Shown: positions 21,879 to 30,244 of the stretch, in pieces
Layout: every line of letters starts with the position of its first letter
Numbering within the stretch: position 1 is the first letter of the stretch
DNA from: CBDBON01 sp965208395
GTDB taxonomy: Bacteria > Chloroflexota > Dehalococcoidia > Lucifugimonadales > CBDBON01
Reading direction: 5' to 3'
NCBI GenBank assembly: GCA_965208395.1
Contig: CBDBON010000002.1
Location: 62,001-126,000, forward strand
Length of the DNA: 64,000 nt
Notes under the pieces: generated by a model
The model's database searches: none
Seen by the model: the letters and a program-made list of their open reading frames with translations, nothing else
Told to the model about the DNA's origin: nothing
Program-made: the position numbers and the translations under genes

Positions 21879-22997
21879 CTAGCGAGCGGCGTTCACACGG
21901 CGCACGGCGGTCGCCACCTCGATGAGGCCATCAAGGTTCTGCGGCCCGGGCACGCTCTGGAGGAACGTCAGGGTCATGTACTGACCGTTTACCACTGCGG
22001 ACATGCCCGACAGAGACGGGTTGGACTCCAGAAACGCTTGGTTGGCGTCCGGGCCACCGAAACCGTAGTCGACGAAGACTATCAGCTCCGGGTCTCCGTC
22101 AACGACAGCTTCCCACTCCACTGTGCCCCACGTACCGGTAACGTCCGAGAGGATGTTCATCCCTCCGGCGCGGCTGATGATGTCCGAAATCACGGAGCCG
22201 GCGAGCGCCGTGAACGGAGCCTCTTCGCCCGAGTCGAAGTAGAAGACGCGGACTGGCTCACCGGTCGGGATCGCCGCGGCGACGTCCGAGATCTGCTGGT
22301 CCCACGCGGCAATGAGTTCCTCGGCGCGATCCTCGACGTCGAAGATCTGAGCCACGGCGCGGACGTCCTCGAACATCACCTCAAGGGTTACGTTGCCGTC
22401 AAAGTCCGGGCACGCCTCCGTGAACGAGAAGCTGTGTACCTCAGAGTCCCGCAGGTTCTTTCCCGTGAGGCCAGCGCTCTCGTTGAAGCCGTAGCTGAAG
22501 ACCAGGTCGGGATCGGGGGCGAGGACCGCCTCGAGCGAGGGGTAGGGGAAGCTGCCGCCCAGGCGCTCGACCAGTGCCGCGCGGGCCTGGTGCTGAGGCT
22601 GGAGCCGGTCAGGGGTGCCGCCGAAGTAACCGATGACGTGGTCCTGCAACCCGAGCGCCATCAGCACCTCAAGCGCGCTCGTATCCGTGGCGACGACGCG
22701 CTGGGGGACCGCGTCGTAGACCGTCTCCACGCCGCAGTTGTTGATAGCCACGCCCGCTGGCTCGGGCGTGGCGGTGGCCGTAGGGATAGGAGTCGGCGCA
22801 GCCGTCGGCGTCGCCTGTGGAGCGGCCGTTGGCTGGGCCGTTGGAGCAACGGACAGGGTGGGGGTTGCCGTGTCCTCGTTCTCCTCATCACCACCGCAGG
22901 CGGCGAGGAACAGCAACAGCGTCAAGGCAAGCATCCAGGCACCAGTTTCCAGCAATGGCTTCATGCGAGGTCTAAGTAGCCCTTGGGGCCTAGTCAT
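21879..22997 (-). CDS. metal-chelate ABC transporter substrate-binding lipoprotein
   Basis: A 372-residue lipoprotein with a basic N-terminus, hydrophobic signal and lipobox LAAC (about residue 34). A low-complexity Pro/Thr/Ala linker follows (about residues 43-82) and then a complete two-lobe FecB/BtuF domain: RVVATDTSALEVLMALGL, PDPDLVFSYGFNES, a long connecting helix and GDPELIVFVDYGFGG. ATG 22997 follows AGGAGAGGAAG. It captures an iron chelate or similar ligand outside the membrane for the FecCD-FecE importer downstream. Unlike the remnant at 11011-11661 both lobes are present. Confidence 0.9.
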   Translation of the reverse strand: MTRPQGLLRPRMKPLLETGAWMLALTLLLFLAACGGDEENEDTATPTLSVAPTAQPTAAPQATPTAAPTPIPTATATPEPAGVAINNCGVETVYDAVPQRVVATDTSALEVLMALGLQDHVIGYFGGTPDRLQPQHQARAALVERLGGSFPYPSLEAVLAPDPDLVFSYGFNESAGLTGKNLRDSEVHSFSFTEACPDFDGNVTLEVMFEDVRAVAQIFDVEDRAEELIAAWDQQISDVAAAIPTGEPVRVFYFDSGEEAPFTALAGSVISDIISRAGGMNILSDVTGTWGTVEWEAVVDGDPELIVFVDYGFGGPDANQAFLESNPSLSGMSAVVNGQYMTLTFLQSVPGPQNLDGLIEVATAVRRVNAAR

Positions 22998-23117
22998 GTT
23001 TCTTCCTCTCCTCATTGGATTCAGTCCGATTGTTCAAGTCGCGCTGTCTCCCTAACGTCCATTGACGACCCAGCTGGAGCTGGCAGCAGAGACTGCGGGG
23101 CGTGAGCGGCACCATTC

Positions 23118-23134
23118 ATGATATAAGGTATCAT
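23118..23134. promoter_or_regulatory. candidate operator of the metal-uptake operon
   Basis: ATGATA-N5-TATCAT is a 17-bp dyad in an AT-rich patch about 120 bp upstream of the binding-protein start. Size and position suit a Fur/DtxR-type or other dimeric repressor, but it does not match a standard Fur box closely. Confidence 0.45.
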
Positions 23135-23219
23135 ATAATACAATCGGGGTCATTAGCGGCTACACCACCTGGTTGTATTACACTAACGTTCGTCTCTGGT
23201 ACGGACTAGCATCATTAGT

Positions 23220-23236
23220 TTGATAGTTAGAATCAA
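23220..23236. promoter_or_regulatory. second dyad upstream of the metal-uptake operon
   Basis: TTGAT-N7-ATCAA, also 17 bp overall, lies about 100 bp beyond the first dyad. The equal length suggests a pair of related sites. Confidence 0.35.
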
Positions 23237-23489
23237 TAGAGTGTAAGTGGAAGCTACCTCAAGATTGGCTTCAAACACCATGTCCAAACACCGTGGAGGT
23301 ACTCAGCAAAGAGCTTGAAGCCGAGATCCTCTGCACTCTCTGCGAGGGCGCGCACCAGTTTGATGAAGTGGCTGTGAGAGTGCGCCGCTGATGACGCCCA
23401 GACCATGCATCAGGACTCTGCGGGCAGGCGAGCGAAACTCTCAAGCGAGAGAGAGGCCATCAACTGAGGCGGCTCCGCTGACGTGGGGA

Positions 23490-23533
23490 GAGCTCCGAGG
23501 CGCTGGAAGGAGCGCTTCGGGCGGCTACATGAT
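23490..23533 (+). repeat. right direct repeat of the metal-uptake island
   Basis: Carries the same GAGCTCCGAGGCGCTGGA and CTACATGAT blocks as 18437-18479 in the same orientation, with a few changes between them. The second block is the authentic 3' end of the nicotinate phosphoribosyltransferase gene; the first block is a stranded copy of tilS sequence. Confidence 0.72.
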
Positions 23534-24523
23534 CCGGTCGAGCCTCGGTGAGGGCGTGTTGCCCGGTATGCGGCCCCGCTTGGCGACGGGGCGCCCGTCG
23601 ATCTCGTGGATGTCACCTGTGAAGTCGTTGGGCGGCGCGCTCGATATGTAGGAGCCGACGGCATAGCCGTTGACCGGAGCCTCCTTCTGCACGAACCCGG
23701 CGATCCGTTCCGGGTTCAGGCCGCCGCTCACGAAGATCTCGACGTGCCTGTAGCCGGACTGGTCGAGCCGCGCCCGGATCTCCGTTACCATCTCCGGCGT
23801 GACGCCTCCCCTCTCCGCCGGCGTGTCCAGACGTATGCCCCGGAGACGCTCTCTGAGCGCCTCGGCCACGTTCAGCGACTCCTCGGCCTCGTCTTTGAAG
23901 GTGTCGACGAGGGCCACGCGAGGGATCTCCTGGGGCATGTGGCGGTCGAAGGACTCGGTGGCCCTGACGGTGTCGCCCAGCAGGAGGACGAGGGCGTGCG
24001 GCATGTTGCCCGACGGGGTGACTCCCGCCAGCCTCGCGCCCTGGATGGAGGTGCAGGCGACGCATCCTCCCACGACGGATGCGTAGTCGAGGAGCGCGAC
24101 GACGTTCGGATGTACGTGGCGCGCCCCAGTGGCGATCACCGGAGTGTCCTGCGCGGCCTCGGCGCACTCGCGGGCGGCGGTGGCCCAGCCGCTGCACGAG
24201 GCGAGCGTCCCGCAGATCGCCGTCTCGTACAGTCCGAAGGTGCTGTACGGGGCCTTGATGCGCAGCGCGACCTCCCCAGCCTCGATCGCCGCTCCCTCGT
24301 CCAGCACCCACACCTCGCTGCCCGTCTCCGGCAACGCCTTCGACAGCAGCGCGCGCACCTCGTGTATGCCGCAAAGCACCCCGCTCCGCTTGGGAAAGAA
24401 CTCCATCGTGACGGTGGGGTTCAACCCCTCGTTGCGTAGGACCGTCAGGCTGCGCTGCAGGTATACGTCCGCCGTGTCCCCGACCAGGGTAGCGGGCCGC
24501 GTGTCGAATTCAGGAGTGACCAT
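23525..24523 (-). CDS. nicotinate phosphoribosyltransferase
   Basis: A 332-residue phosphoribosyltransferase of the short (archaeal-like) nicotinate type that makes nicotinate mononucleotide from nicotinate and PRPP. Visible landmarks are LRNEGLNPTVTMEFFPKRSG near the N-terminus, IATGARHVHP, PSGNMPHALVLLLGDTV and VEIFVSGGLNPERI, which form the barrel and phosphate site. ATG 24523 follows an AGGAGTG-like region. It sits beside a nicotinamidase-like gene on the same strand, which together make a Preiss-Handler NAD salvage unit. Its 3' end once overlapped tilS, judging from the island repeats. Confidence 0.85.
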   Translation of the reverse strand: MVTPEFDTRPATLVGDTADVYLQRSLTVLRNEGLNPTVTMEFFPKRSGVLCGIHEVRALLSKALPETGSEVWVLDEGAAIEAGEVALRIKAPYSTFGLYETAICGTLASCSGWATAARECAEAAQDTPVIATGARHVHPNVVALLDYASVVGGCVACTSIQGARLAGVTPSGNMPHALVLLLGDTVRATESFDRHMPQEIPRVALVDTFKDEAEESLNVAEALRERLRGIRLDTPAERGGVTPEMVTEIRARLDQSGYRHVEIFVSGGLNPERIAGFVQKEAPVNGYAVGSYISSAPPNDFTGDIHEIDGRPVAKRGRIPGNTPSPRLDRIM

Positions 24524-24547
24524 CTGATCTCACGTGTGGGTCGATGC

Positions 24548-24582
24548 CTCCTCTCCCATCGAGGGAGAGGACAGAAAGCCTG
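24548..24582. repeat. short palindrome between the two NAD-salvage genes
   Basis: CCTCTCCC ATCG AGGGAGAGG is an 8-bp-arm inverted repeat of the REP type, in the 105-bp gap between the hydrolase stop and the phosphoribosyltransferase start. Confidence 0.5.
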
Positions 24583-24628
24583 TCCCGTACCTGACACGGG
24601 GCAAGGGTGATCATGTCTGCGAAGCCGC

Positions 24629-25159
24629 TCACGCTGCTGCCGGTGATACGAGTTTGGCGCCCAGGATCCGCTCCATGTGCTGAAGCGCGTTCCTGTGCGC
24701 CTCCTGGTCGAAGCTGGCGACGCAGTCGGTCGGCACCTCGACGACGTAGTCCCTGTTGCGCGCGTCGGCGGCGGTGTGGAGGACGCATATGTCGGTGCAG
24801 ACGCCGCAGACTATCAGCTTGTCGGGAGCGAGCGCCTTCAGACGCTCCTCCAGGTCGGTCTCGAAGAAGGCGCTGTACCGCCGCTTCCGCACCAACTCCC
24901 CAGGGTAGCCCGCCAGCTCCGGTATCACCTCCGCCTCTTCCGTGCCCCTGAGGCAGTGGACGGGGAACATCTGGAACTCCAGGTCGTCCGGGTCGTGGGT
25001 GTCGCAAATGAAGATGACGTCGCTGCCGACCGCCATCTCCCTCTCGATCAACTCCTTCACGTTGGGAATGATCTCGCGGGCGTGGTCGCCGCAATAGAGG
25101 TTGCGCCCCGGCTCCAGGAAGCCGTTCAGCATGTCTACGACCAGCAGAAGATTCGCCAT
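24629..25159 (-). CDS. isochorismatase-fold cysteine hydrolase, probable nicotinamidase
   Basis: A 176-residue enzyme of the isochorismatase-like family. The catalytic aspartate is in VVDMLNGF (residue 9), the lysine region is RKRRYSAFFETDL and the nucleophilic cysteine is in GVCTDICVLHTA with the preceding cis-peptide region. Metal ligands are suggested by DTHDPDDLEF and FPVHCLRGTE. In nicotinamidases this triad turns nicotinamide into nicotinate, the substrate of the enzyme encoded just downstream, so the pair is a coherent salvage route. Other amidase substrates cannot be excluded. Confidence 0.82.
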   Translation of the reverse strand: MANLLLVVDMLNGFLEPGRNLYCGDHAREIIPNVKELIEREMAVGSDVIFICDTHDPDDLEFQMFPVHCLRGTEEAEVIPELAGYPGELVRKRRYSAFFETDLEERLKALAPDKLIVCGVCTDICVLHTAADARNRDYVVEVPTDCVASFDQEAHRNALQHMERILGAKLVSPAAA

Positions 25160-25263
25160 CTCCAGTTGTACGCGCCGATACCGCCCCGCGCCGTTCTGCG
25201 GTCACACATGGTAGCTTGGAGTAGCCGAAACATCAAGCTCGCGGTGGGGTCCGTGATGGAAGG

Positions 25264-26064
25264 TCACGATGCGGGCGGACGCAGCGCCTTCGAGGCGCGC
25301 CTGAGACCTCCAAACCTGAGACGCAGCAGACCCTTCAGGTCCGCCCACGCGGTCGCGACGATCCGGACGCGCGAGTCGGGGTCGTCGGTCCAGGTCACGG
25401 GAATCTCCTTGATCCGGTACCCGCTCTTCTCGGCGAGGACCAACATCTCGGTGTCGAAGAACCACCCCCTGTCGAGCACCAGCGGCACCACCTCGTCGGC
25501 CACGCGGCGGGACGCCGCCTTGAAGCCGCACTGCGCGTCGCGGAACCCCGTCAGGAACATCAGCCTGAATAGCGCGCTGTAGCCTCGTGAGGTCAGCTCG
25601 CGGAGGAGCGACCGTCCGATGACCCGCGAGCCGGGCCGGAGACGGGAGCCGACGGCCACGTCGCACCCGCCGGAGCGGACCTCTCCGACGAGGGCCGGAA
25701 GCGCCTCCAGCCCGGTCGAGAGGTCGACGTCCGTGTAGGCGACGATGTCGGCGCAGCTCTCACTCCACGCTCTGTCGAGAGCGCGCCCCCTGCCGCGCTG
25801 CTCGATGCGTAGGTACGCCACGCGGGGGTCCGCTTCGGCGAGGCGGCGTCCGATCTCCGGCGTTCCGTCGGTGGAGCCGTTGTCGGCGATTACGACGCTC
25901 CAGCGGTAGTCGCTCAGGCGGCCTGCCAGGAAGTCGCACAGCCTGCCGACGCTCGAGGCGAGGGCGGCCTCCTCGTTGAGCACGGGGATCACGATGTCGA
26001 GCGAGGCCGTCGGGGATGGACACCCCCGTTCGCGGGACTGCCGGGGACGGTGGATCTGACTCAT
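25264..26064 (-). CDS. family 2 glycosyltransferase (dolichyl-phosphate mannose synthase-like)
   Basis: A 266-residue GT2 enzyme. The nucleotide-sugar site begins IVIPVLNEEAAL, continues ADNGSTDGTPEIG, and has the metal-binding YTDVDLSTGLE. The later GFRDAQCGFKAASR and GWFFDTEMLVLAEKSGYRI are typical of polyprenyl-phosphate glycosyltransferases of the DPM1 type. No C-terminal membrane helices are seen, so it is a soluble or peripheral form. ATG 26064 was selected because the upstream in-frame extension is low-complexity and Arg/Ser/Pro-rich. It lies 31 bp after purH on the same strand. Confidence 0.85.
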   Translation of the reverse strand: MSQIHRPRQSRERGCPSPTASLDIVIPVLNEEAALASSVGRLCDFLAGRLSDYRWSVVIADNGSTDGTPEIGRRLAEADPRVAYLRIEQRGRGRALDRAWSESCADIVAYTDVDLSTGLEALPALVGEVRSGGCDVAVGSRLRPGSRVIGRSLLRELTSRGYSALFRLMFLTGFRDAQCGFKAASRRVADEVVPLVLDRGWFFDTEMLVLAEKSGYRIKEIPVTWTDDPDSRVRIVATAWADLKGLLRLRFGGLRRASKALRPPAS

Positions 26065-26095
26065 GGAAGGTGGGCCGGCCCAGGGAAGAAAAGAA

Positions 26096-27616
26096 TCAGT
26101 GCCTGAAGTGGCGGACGCCGGTGAAGAGCATCGCGACGCCGGCCGCGCTGGCCGCGGCGACAACCTCCTCGTCTCGGATCGACCCACCGGGCTGGACGAT
26201 GGCGGCGATGCCGCCCGCCGCCGCCGTTTCGACATTGTCGGCGAAGGGAAAGAAGGCGTCCGAGGCGAGCACGCTCCCCTGCGCCCTCTCTCCGGCGGTG
26301 CGAAGGGCGAGGTGGACGCTGTTGACCCGGTTGGGCTGCCCGGCCCCCATGCCTACGATAGAGCCGTCCTTCGCCAGCACGATGGCGTTCGACTTGACGT
26401 GCTTCGCAGTCTTCCAGGCGAAGGCGAGGTCGGCGAGCTCCGCCTCGGTGGGCCGGCGCTTCGTCGCGGTCCGCCAGGACGCGGGGTCATCCTGGCTCTC
26501 GTCGGGCGTCTGGACGAGCGCACCGCCGGTGACGAGTCTCAGGTCGTCCGCGCGCGCCGCTCCGGCGGAGAGAGCCACCTCCAGGACGCGGGTGCGTCTT
26601 CTACTCAACCTGTCCAGGGCCTCCTGCTCGTACCCAGGCGCCAGAACGATCTCGTAGAAGACTCCGCGCATCGCGCGGGCGGCGTCCGCCGTCAGGGTGG
26701 TGTTGAAGGCGACGATGCCGCCGTATGCCGACGTCGAGTCCCCCTCGAACGCTCTCCGGTATGCCTCCGCCTGGTCGGCGTGGAGCGCCAGTCCGCACGG
26801 GTTCGTATGCTTGATAACCGCCGCGGCGGGCTGGTCGAAATCTGATACGACCCGCCAGGCGGCGTCGGCGTCGAGCAGATTGTTGTAGGAGAGCGGGCTG
26901 CCGTGGAGGAGCCGGGCGCGGGCTACGCCCCCCTTTGAAAGCGGGTCGGCGTACAGCGAGGCCCGCTGGTGCGGGTTCTCGCCGTACCGCAGGTCGTACA
27001 GCTTGGTGAAGCCGAAGGCGGTCTCCTCCGGCATCTCGCCGCCGTCTCCGCCGAGGTAACGGGAGACGGCGCTGTCGTAGAGCGCCACGTGCTGGAAAGC
27101 CTTGCGGGCGAATCCCTTGCGCTCTTCCAGAGTGACCGGCTCGCGCGCTCCCAGACGCTGGCCGAGCCACCCATAGTCATCAGGATCGACCACTACCAAC
27201 ACGTCGGGAAAATTCTTGGCCGCGGCCCTGAGCAGCGTGGGCCCGCCGATGTCGATATTCTCCAGGGCCTCCTCCAGGGTCGCGTCTGTCCCGGTGACCG
27301 TCTCGACGAACGGGTAGAGGTTGACGGCGACGAGGTCGATCGGCCCGATGCCGTGCTCTGCCAGCTCCGCGAGGTGAGAGTCCGTATCGCGTCGGGCGAG
27401 GATTGCGCCATGTATCTTCGGGTGCAGCGTCTTGACCCGGCCGTCCAGTATCTCGGGGGAGCCGGTCAGGTCGGCGACCTGCGTGACAGGCAGCCCGGCG
27501 TCGGCGAGGTGCTGTCCCGTGCCGCCGGTGCTCACCAGCTCGAAGCCGGCCTCCACCAGGCTCTTGCCGAGATCGGCCAGCCCCGTCCTGTCGCTAACGC
27601 TCAGCAGCGCCTTCAT
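26096..27616 (-). CDS. purH: bifunctional AICAR transformylase / IMP cyclohydrolase
   Basis: A 506-residue PurH catalysing the last two steps of IMP synthesis. The N-terminal MGS-like cyclohydrolase domain starts MKALLSVSDRTGL and includes STGGTGQHL and RVKTLHPKIHG. The C-terminal transformylase domain holds LRYGENPHQRA, VIKHTNPCG and AWKTAKHVKSNAIV with the catalytic Lys-His pair. Length is normal. ATG 27616 is preceded by a minus-strand REP copy (27626-27672), leaving a 58-bp gap to purM. It is the third gene of purF-purM-purH. Confidence 0.97.
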   Translation of the reverse strand: MKALLSVSDRTGLADLGKSLVEAGFELVSTGGTGQHLADAGLPVTQVADLTGSPEILDGRVKTLHPKIHGAILARRDTDSHLAELAEHGIGPIDLVAVNLYPFVETVTGTDATLEEALENIDIGGPTLLRAAAKNFPDVLVVVDPDDYGWLGQRLGAREPVTLEERKGFARKAFQHVALYDSAVSRYLGGDGGEMPEETAFGFTKLYDLRYGENPHQRASLYADPLSKGGVARARLLHGSPLSYNNLLDADAAWRVVSDFDQPAAAVIKHTNPCGLALHADQAEAYRRAFEGDSTSAYGGIVAFNTTLTADAARAMRGVFYEIVLAPGYEQEALDRLSRRRTRVLEVALSAGAARADDLRLVTGGALVQTPDESQDDPASWRTATKRRPTEAELADLAFAWKTAKHVKSNAIVLAKDGSIVGMGAGQPNRVNSVHLALRTAGERAQGSVLASDAFFPFADNVETAAAGGIAAIVQPGGSIRDEEVVAAASAAGVAMLFTGVRHFRH

Positions 27617-27625
27617 GGGACTCTC

Positions 27626-27672
27626 GCGATTGGCCTCCGCCTCAATCCTTCCCGCAGATGGGAAGGGGAAGA
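27626..27672 (-). repeat. REP-like palindrome, minus-strand copy G, between purM and purH
   Basis: Read on the minus strand: CTTCCC ATCTGC GGGAAG followed by GATTGAGGCGGAGG, the same stem plus GATTGAG tail as the other family members. Confidence 0.6.
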
Positions 27673-27674
27673 GA

Positions 27675-28688
27675 TTATAGGATAACACGCGGCCCGCCGG
27701 CGGACGCCGTCACCTCTCCGACGACCAGCGCGTCCGGCGCCAGCGCGAGGACCTCCCGCGCCTCGTCCGGGTCGCAGGCCAGCACCATGCCTAGGCCCAT
27801 GTTGAAGACGCGGTACATCTCGTCCGGCTCTATCTCGCTCTGTTCCTGGAGGACGGAGAAGATCGGCGGAAGTGGCCAGGAGCCGGCGGTGAAGCCGGCG
27901 GCCAGCCCCTCTGGCAGCATCCTCGGCACGTTCTCGATCAGGCCTCCGCCGGTGATATGCGCCATGCCCTTGACCAGCGGGAAGAGCGGCGCCAGCGCCC
28001 GGTAGTAGGACGCGTGGGGGGTGAGGAGCGCCTCGCCCAGGGTCTGGCCCAGCTCGGGATGGTGCTCGTGCAGCGGCGAAGGGTCGTCGTCCAGGCCGAG
28101 CGCGTGGCGCACCAGCGAGTAGCCGTTGGTATGGAGGCCGTTGGAGGGGAGGCCGATGAGCAGGTCTCCGGCCTCGATGCCGGAGCCGTCCAGCATCTCG
28201 CTCCTCTCGACCGCGCCTACCGCGAAGCCGGCCATGTCGAAGTCGCCGCCGGAGTAGACGCCGGGCAGCTCGGCGGTCTCGCCGCCGATCAGTGCGCAAC
28301 CTGCCTCCCGGCAGGCCCGCGCCATGCCCTCCACCACCTGCGTGGCTATGTCGCGGGACAGTCGGCCCATCGCCAGATAGTCCAGGAAGAACAGCGGCCT
28401 GGCGCCGCAGACGATCACGTCGTTCACGCAGGCGTTGACGAGGTCCACGCCGAGGCCGTCGTAGCTGTCCATGGCCGAGGCGATCTTGAGCTTCGTGCCG
28501 ACGCCGTCTGTGCTCGACACCAGGACGGGCTCACGGTAGCCGGATAGGGAGTAGAGCGCGCCGAAGGCGCCGACGCCCGCCAGCACCTCCGGCCCGTGAG
28601 TGACGGATGCGATCTTCCCTATGCGGCGCTTGATGTCCCGGGAGGCGTCGAGGTCGACCCCTGCCTGCTTGTAGGTGTGAGCGGCCAT
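27675..28688 (-). CDS. purM: phosphoribosylformylglycinamidine cyclo-ligase (AIR synthetase)
   Basis: A 337-residue PurM that closes FGAM to aminoimidazole ribonucleotide using ATP. Landmarks are TYKQAGVDLDAS at the N-terminus, SSTDGVGTKLKIA, NDVIVCGARPLFFLDY, GGETAELPGVY and HITGGGLIENVPR, all in family order. Length matches the family. It starts 12 bp after purF and is followed by purH. Confidence 0.97.
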   Translation of the reverse strand: MAAHTYKQAGVDLDASRDIKRRIGKIASVTHGPEVLAGVGAFGALYSLSGYREPVLVSSTDGVGTKLKIASAMDSYDGLGVDLVNACVNDVIVCGARPLFFLDYLAMGRLSRDIATQVVEGMARACREAGCALIGGETAELPGVYSGGDFDMAGFAVGAVERSEMLDGSGIEAGDLLIGLPSNGLHTNGYSLVRHALGLDDDPSPLHEHHPELGQTLGEALLTPHASYYRALAPLFPLVKGMAHITGGGLIENVPRMLPEGLAAGFTAGSWPLPPIFSVLQEQSEIEPDEMYRVFNMGLGMVLACDPDEAREVLALAPDALVVGEVTASAGGPRVIL

Positions 28689-28700
28689 GGGGACAGGCCG

Positions 28701-30104
28701 TCAGACCTCCAGCATCAGCTTGTCCATTTCGAGCTGCACCGGGATGGGATAGTCGCCGGTGAAGCAGCCCATGCAGAGACTCTCCCTGGGCAGATCGACG
28801 GCGCGCTGCAGACCCTCAAGGCTCAGGTAGCCGAGCGAGTCGGCCCCCACCAGATTTCGTATCTCCTCCACGCTCAGGTTGGCCGCGATCAGCTCCTTCT
28901 TGGAGGCCATGTCGACTCCGAAGTGGCAGGGGGAGACTATCGGCGGGGCGCAGATCCTCAGGTGGATCTCCTTGGCGCCGCCCCGCCTGAGGAGGTTGAC
29001 GACGCGCGGAGTGGTGGTGCCGCGCACGATGCTGTCGTCGACGACCACGATGCGCCGGCCCTCGATGAGCTTGGGCAGAGGATTCAGCTTGCCGCGCACC
29101 CCGATCTCCCGTAACCGCTGGTCCGGCAGGATGAAGGTCCGGCCTACGTACCGGTTCTTGACCAGCCCCTCGCCGAAGGGGATGCCCGACTCCTGGGAGT
29201 AGCCCACCGCAGCCGCCGTCGCCGAGTCCGGCACGCCGATCACCATGTCGGCCTCCACCGGGTGCTCGCGCGCGAGCTGCGCGCCCATCTCCATCCGGTT
29301 GCTGTAGAGCAGCTTGCCGTTCAGGATGCTGTCCGGCCTGGCGAAATAGATATGCTCGAAGACGCATGAGCCGGTGCGCCCCTCCGCCTCACGCTGGTAG
29401 ACTGTCCTCAGGCCATCGTCGTCCACCAGCACCGCCTCGCCGGGCGCGACCTCTCTCTGGAACTCGGCGCCGATATGGTCGAGGGCGCACGACTCGGAGG
29501 CGATCACCCACCCGCCGTCCAGCCTCCCGATGCACAGCGGCCGGACGCCCAGCGGGTCCCGGATGCCCAGGAGGGCGTCGTTGGTCATCAGCACGAGGGA
29601 GTAGGCGCCGCGGAGCCTGCGCATGCAGTAGGCGGCCCGCTCCGCCCACGACTCGGCGGGCGCGTTCGCCAGGAGGGCGGCTACGATCTCCGAGTCGCTG
29701 GAGGTGCTGAAGGTGCAGCCCCACTCGGACAGCTCCTCCCTCAGCTCCAGCGCGTTTATGACGTTGCCGTTGTGTCCGAGGGCGATCTCGATGCCCGGCC
29801 CGTGGGCGACCAGCGGCTGGGCGTTGGAGATGTGGCTCGTCCCAGTCGTCGAGTAGCGCGTGTGGCCGATGGCGATGTGGCCAGGGAGCTCGACGAGCGT
29901 CTCCTCGTCGAGCGTCTGGGCCACCAGACCCATGGCGGAGTGGACCTTCAGTCGCTGACCGTCGCTCGCGGCGATCCCGGCGCTCTCCTGCCCCCTGTGC
30001 TGCAGGGCGTAGAGGCCGAAGGAGGTAATGCGGGCGGCCTCTTCGCCTCGAGCGTACACTCCTACCACCCCACACGCCTCTCGCAAGCGGTCTCCGGTGG
30101 TCAT
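28701..30104 (-). CDS. purF: amidophosphoribosyltransferase
   Basis: A 467-residue PurF, the first committed enzyme of purine synthesis, which makes phosphoribosylamine from PRPP and glutamine. A 10-residue propeptide precedes the catalytic cysteine (REACGVVGVY, Cys11). The glutaminase domain has LQHRGQESAGIA and GHTRYSTTG; the transferase domain has VVVDDSIVRGTT for PRPP. The C-terminal CMGCFTGDYP and other cysteines indicate the Fe-S (Bacillus-like) class. A good promoter (30152-30181) lies 48 bp upstream. Confidence 0.97.
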   Translation of the reverse strand: MTTGDRLREACGVVGVYARGEEAARITSFGLYALQHRGQESAGIAASDGQRLKVHSAMGLVAQTLDEETLVELPGHIAIGHTRYSTTGTSHISNAQPLVAHGPGIEIALGHNGNVINALELREELSEWGCTFSTSSDSEIVAALLANAPAESWAERAAYCMRRLRGAYSLVLMTNDALLGIRDPLGVRPLCIGRLDGGWVIASESCALDHIGAEFQREVAPGEAVLVDDDGLRTVYQREAEGRTGSCVFEHIYFARPDSILNGKLLYSNRMEMGAQLAREHPVEADMVIGVPDSATAAAVGYSQESGIPFGEGLVKNRYVGRTFILPDQRLREIGVRGKLNPLPKLIEGRRIVVVDDSIVRGTTTPRVVNLLRRGGAKEIHLRICAPPIVSPCHFGVDMASKKELIAANLSVEEIRNLVGADSLGYLSLEGLQRAVDLPRESLCMGCFTGDYPIPVQLEMDKLMLEV

Positions 30105-30151
30105 TCGCGCCCCCAGCGACGGGTACTGTCCGACTCAACGGTTGCACGGTG

Positions 30152-30181
30152 ATTATAGTCAGCGCCCCGAATCCAGGTCAA
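30152..30181 (-). promoter_or_regulatory. purF-purM-purH promoter
   Basis: Minus-strand TTGACC and a perfect TATAAT are separated by 18 bp. The transcript would start about 30145, roughly 41 nt before the purF ATG. Confidence 0.7.
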
Positions 30182-30244
30182 TGAATCAGCACCGAAGATT
30201 AAGCCGACATTACGGCGCGCTTGCGGAAGAAGGCTCTTTCCTCA

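Larger units (their letters stand above)
22998..23524. other. AT-rich regulatory region and right flank of the island, no clear gene
   Basis: This 527-bp stretch holds a markedly AT-rich patch (about 23110-23250) with two inverted repeats, then more ordinary sequence. A GTG-initiated 32-codon frame at 23293-23391 (starting VEVLSKELEAEIL) has no ribosome site and no recognised family; it may be a remnant. The right-hand repeat of the island begins at 23490. Confidence 0.6.

Noticed and set aside
23391..23651. An 86-codon plus-strand frame at the right edge of the island
   Set aside because: It runs through the displaced tilS-like repeat out of the tilS frame and into the antisense of the phosphoribosyltransferase; no ribosome site or domain.
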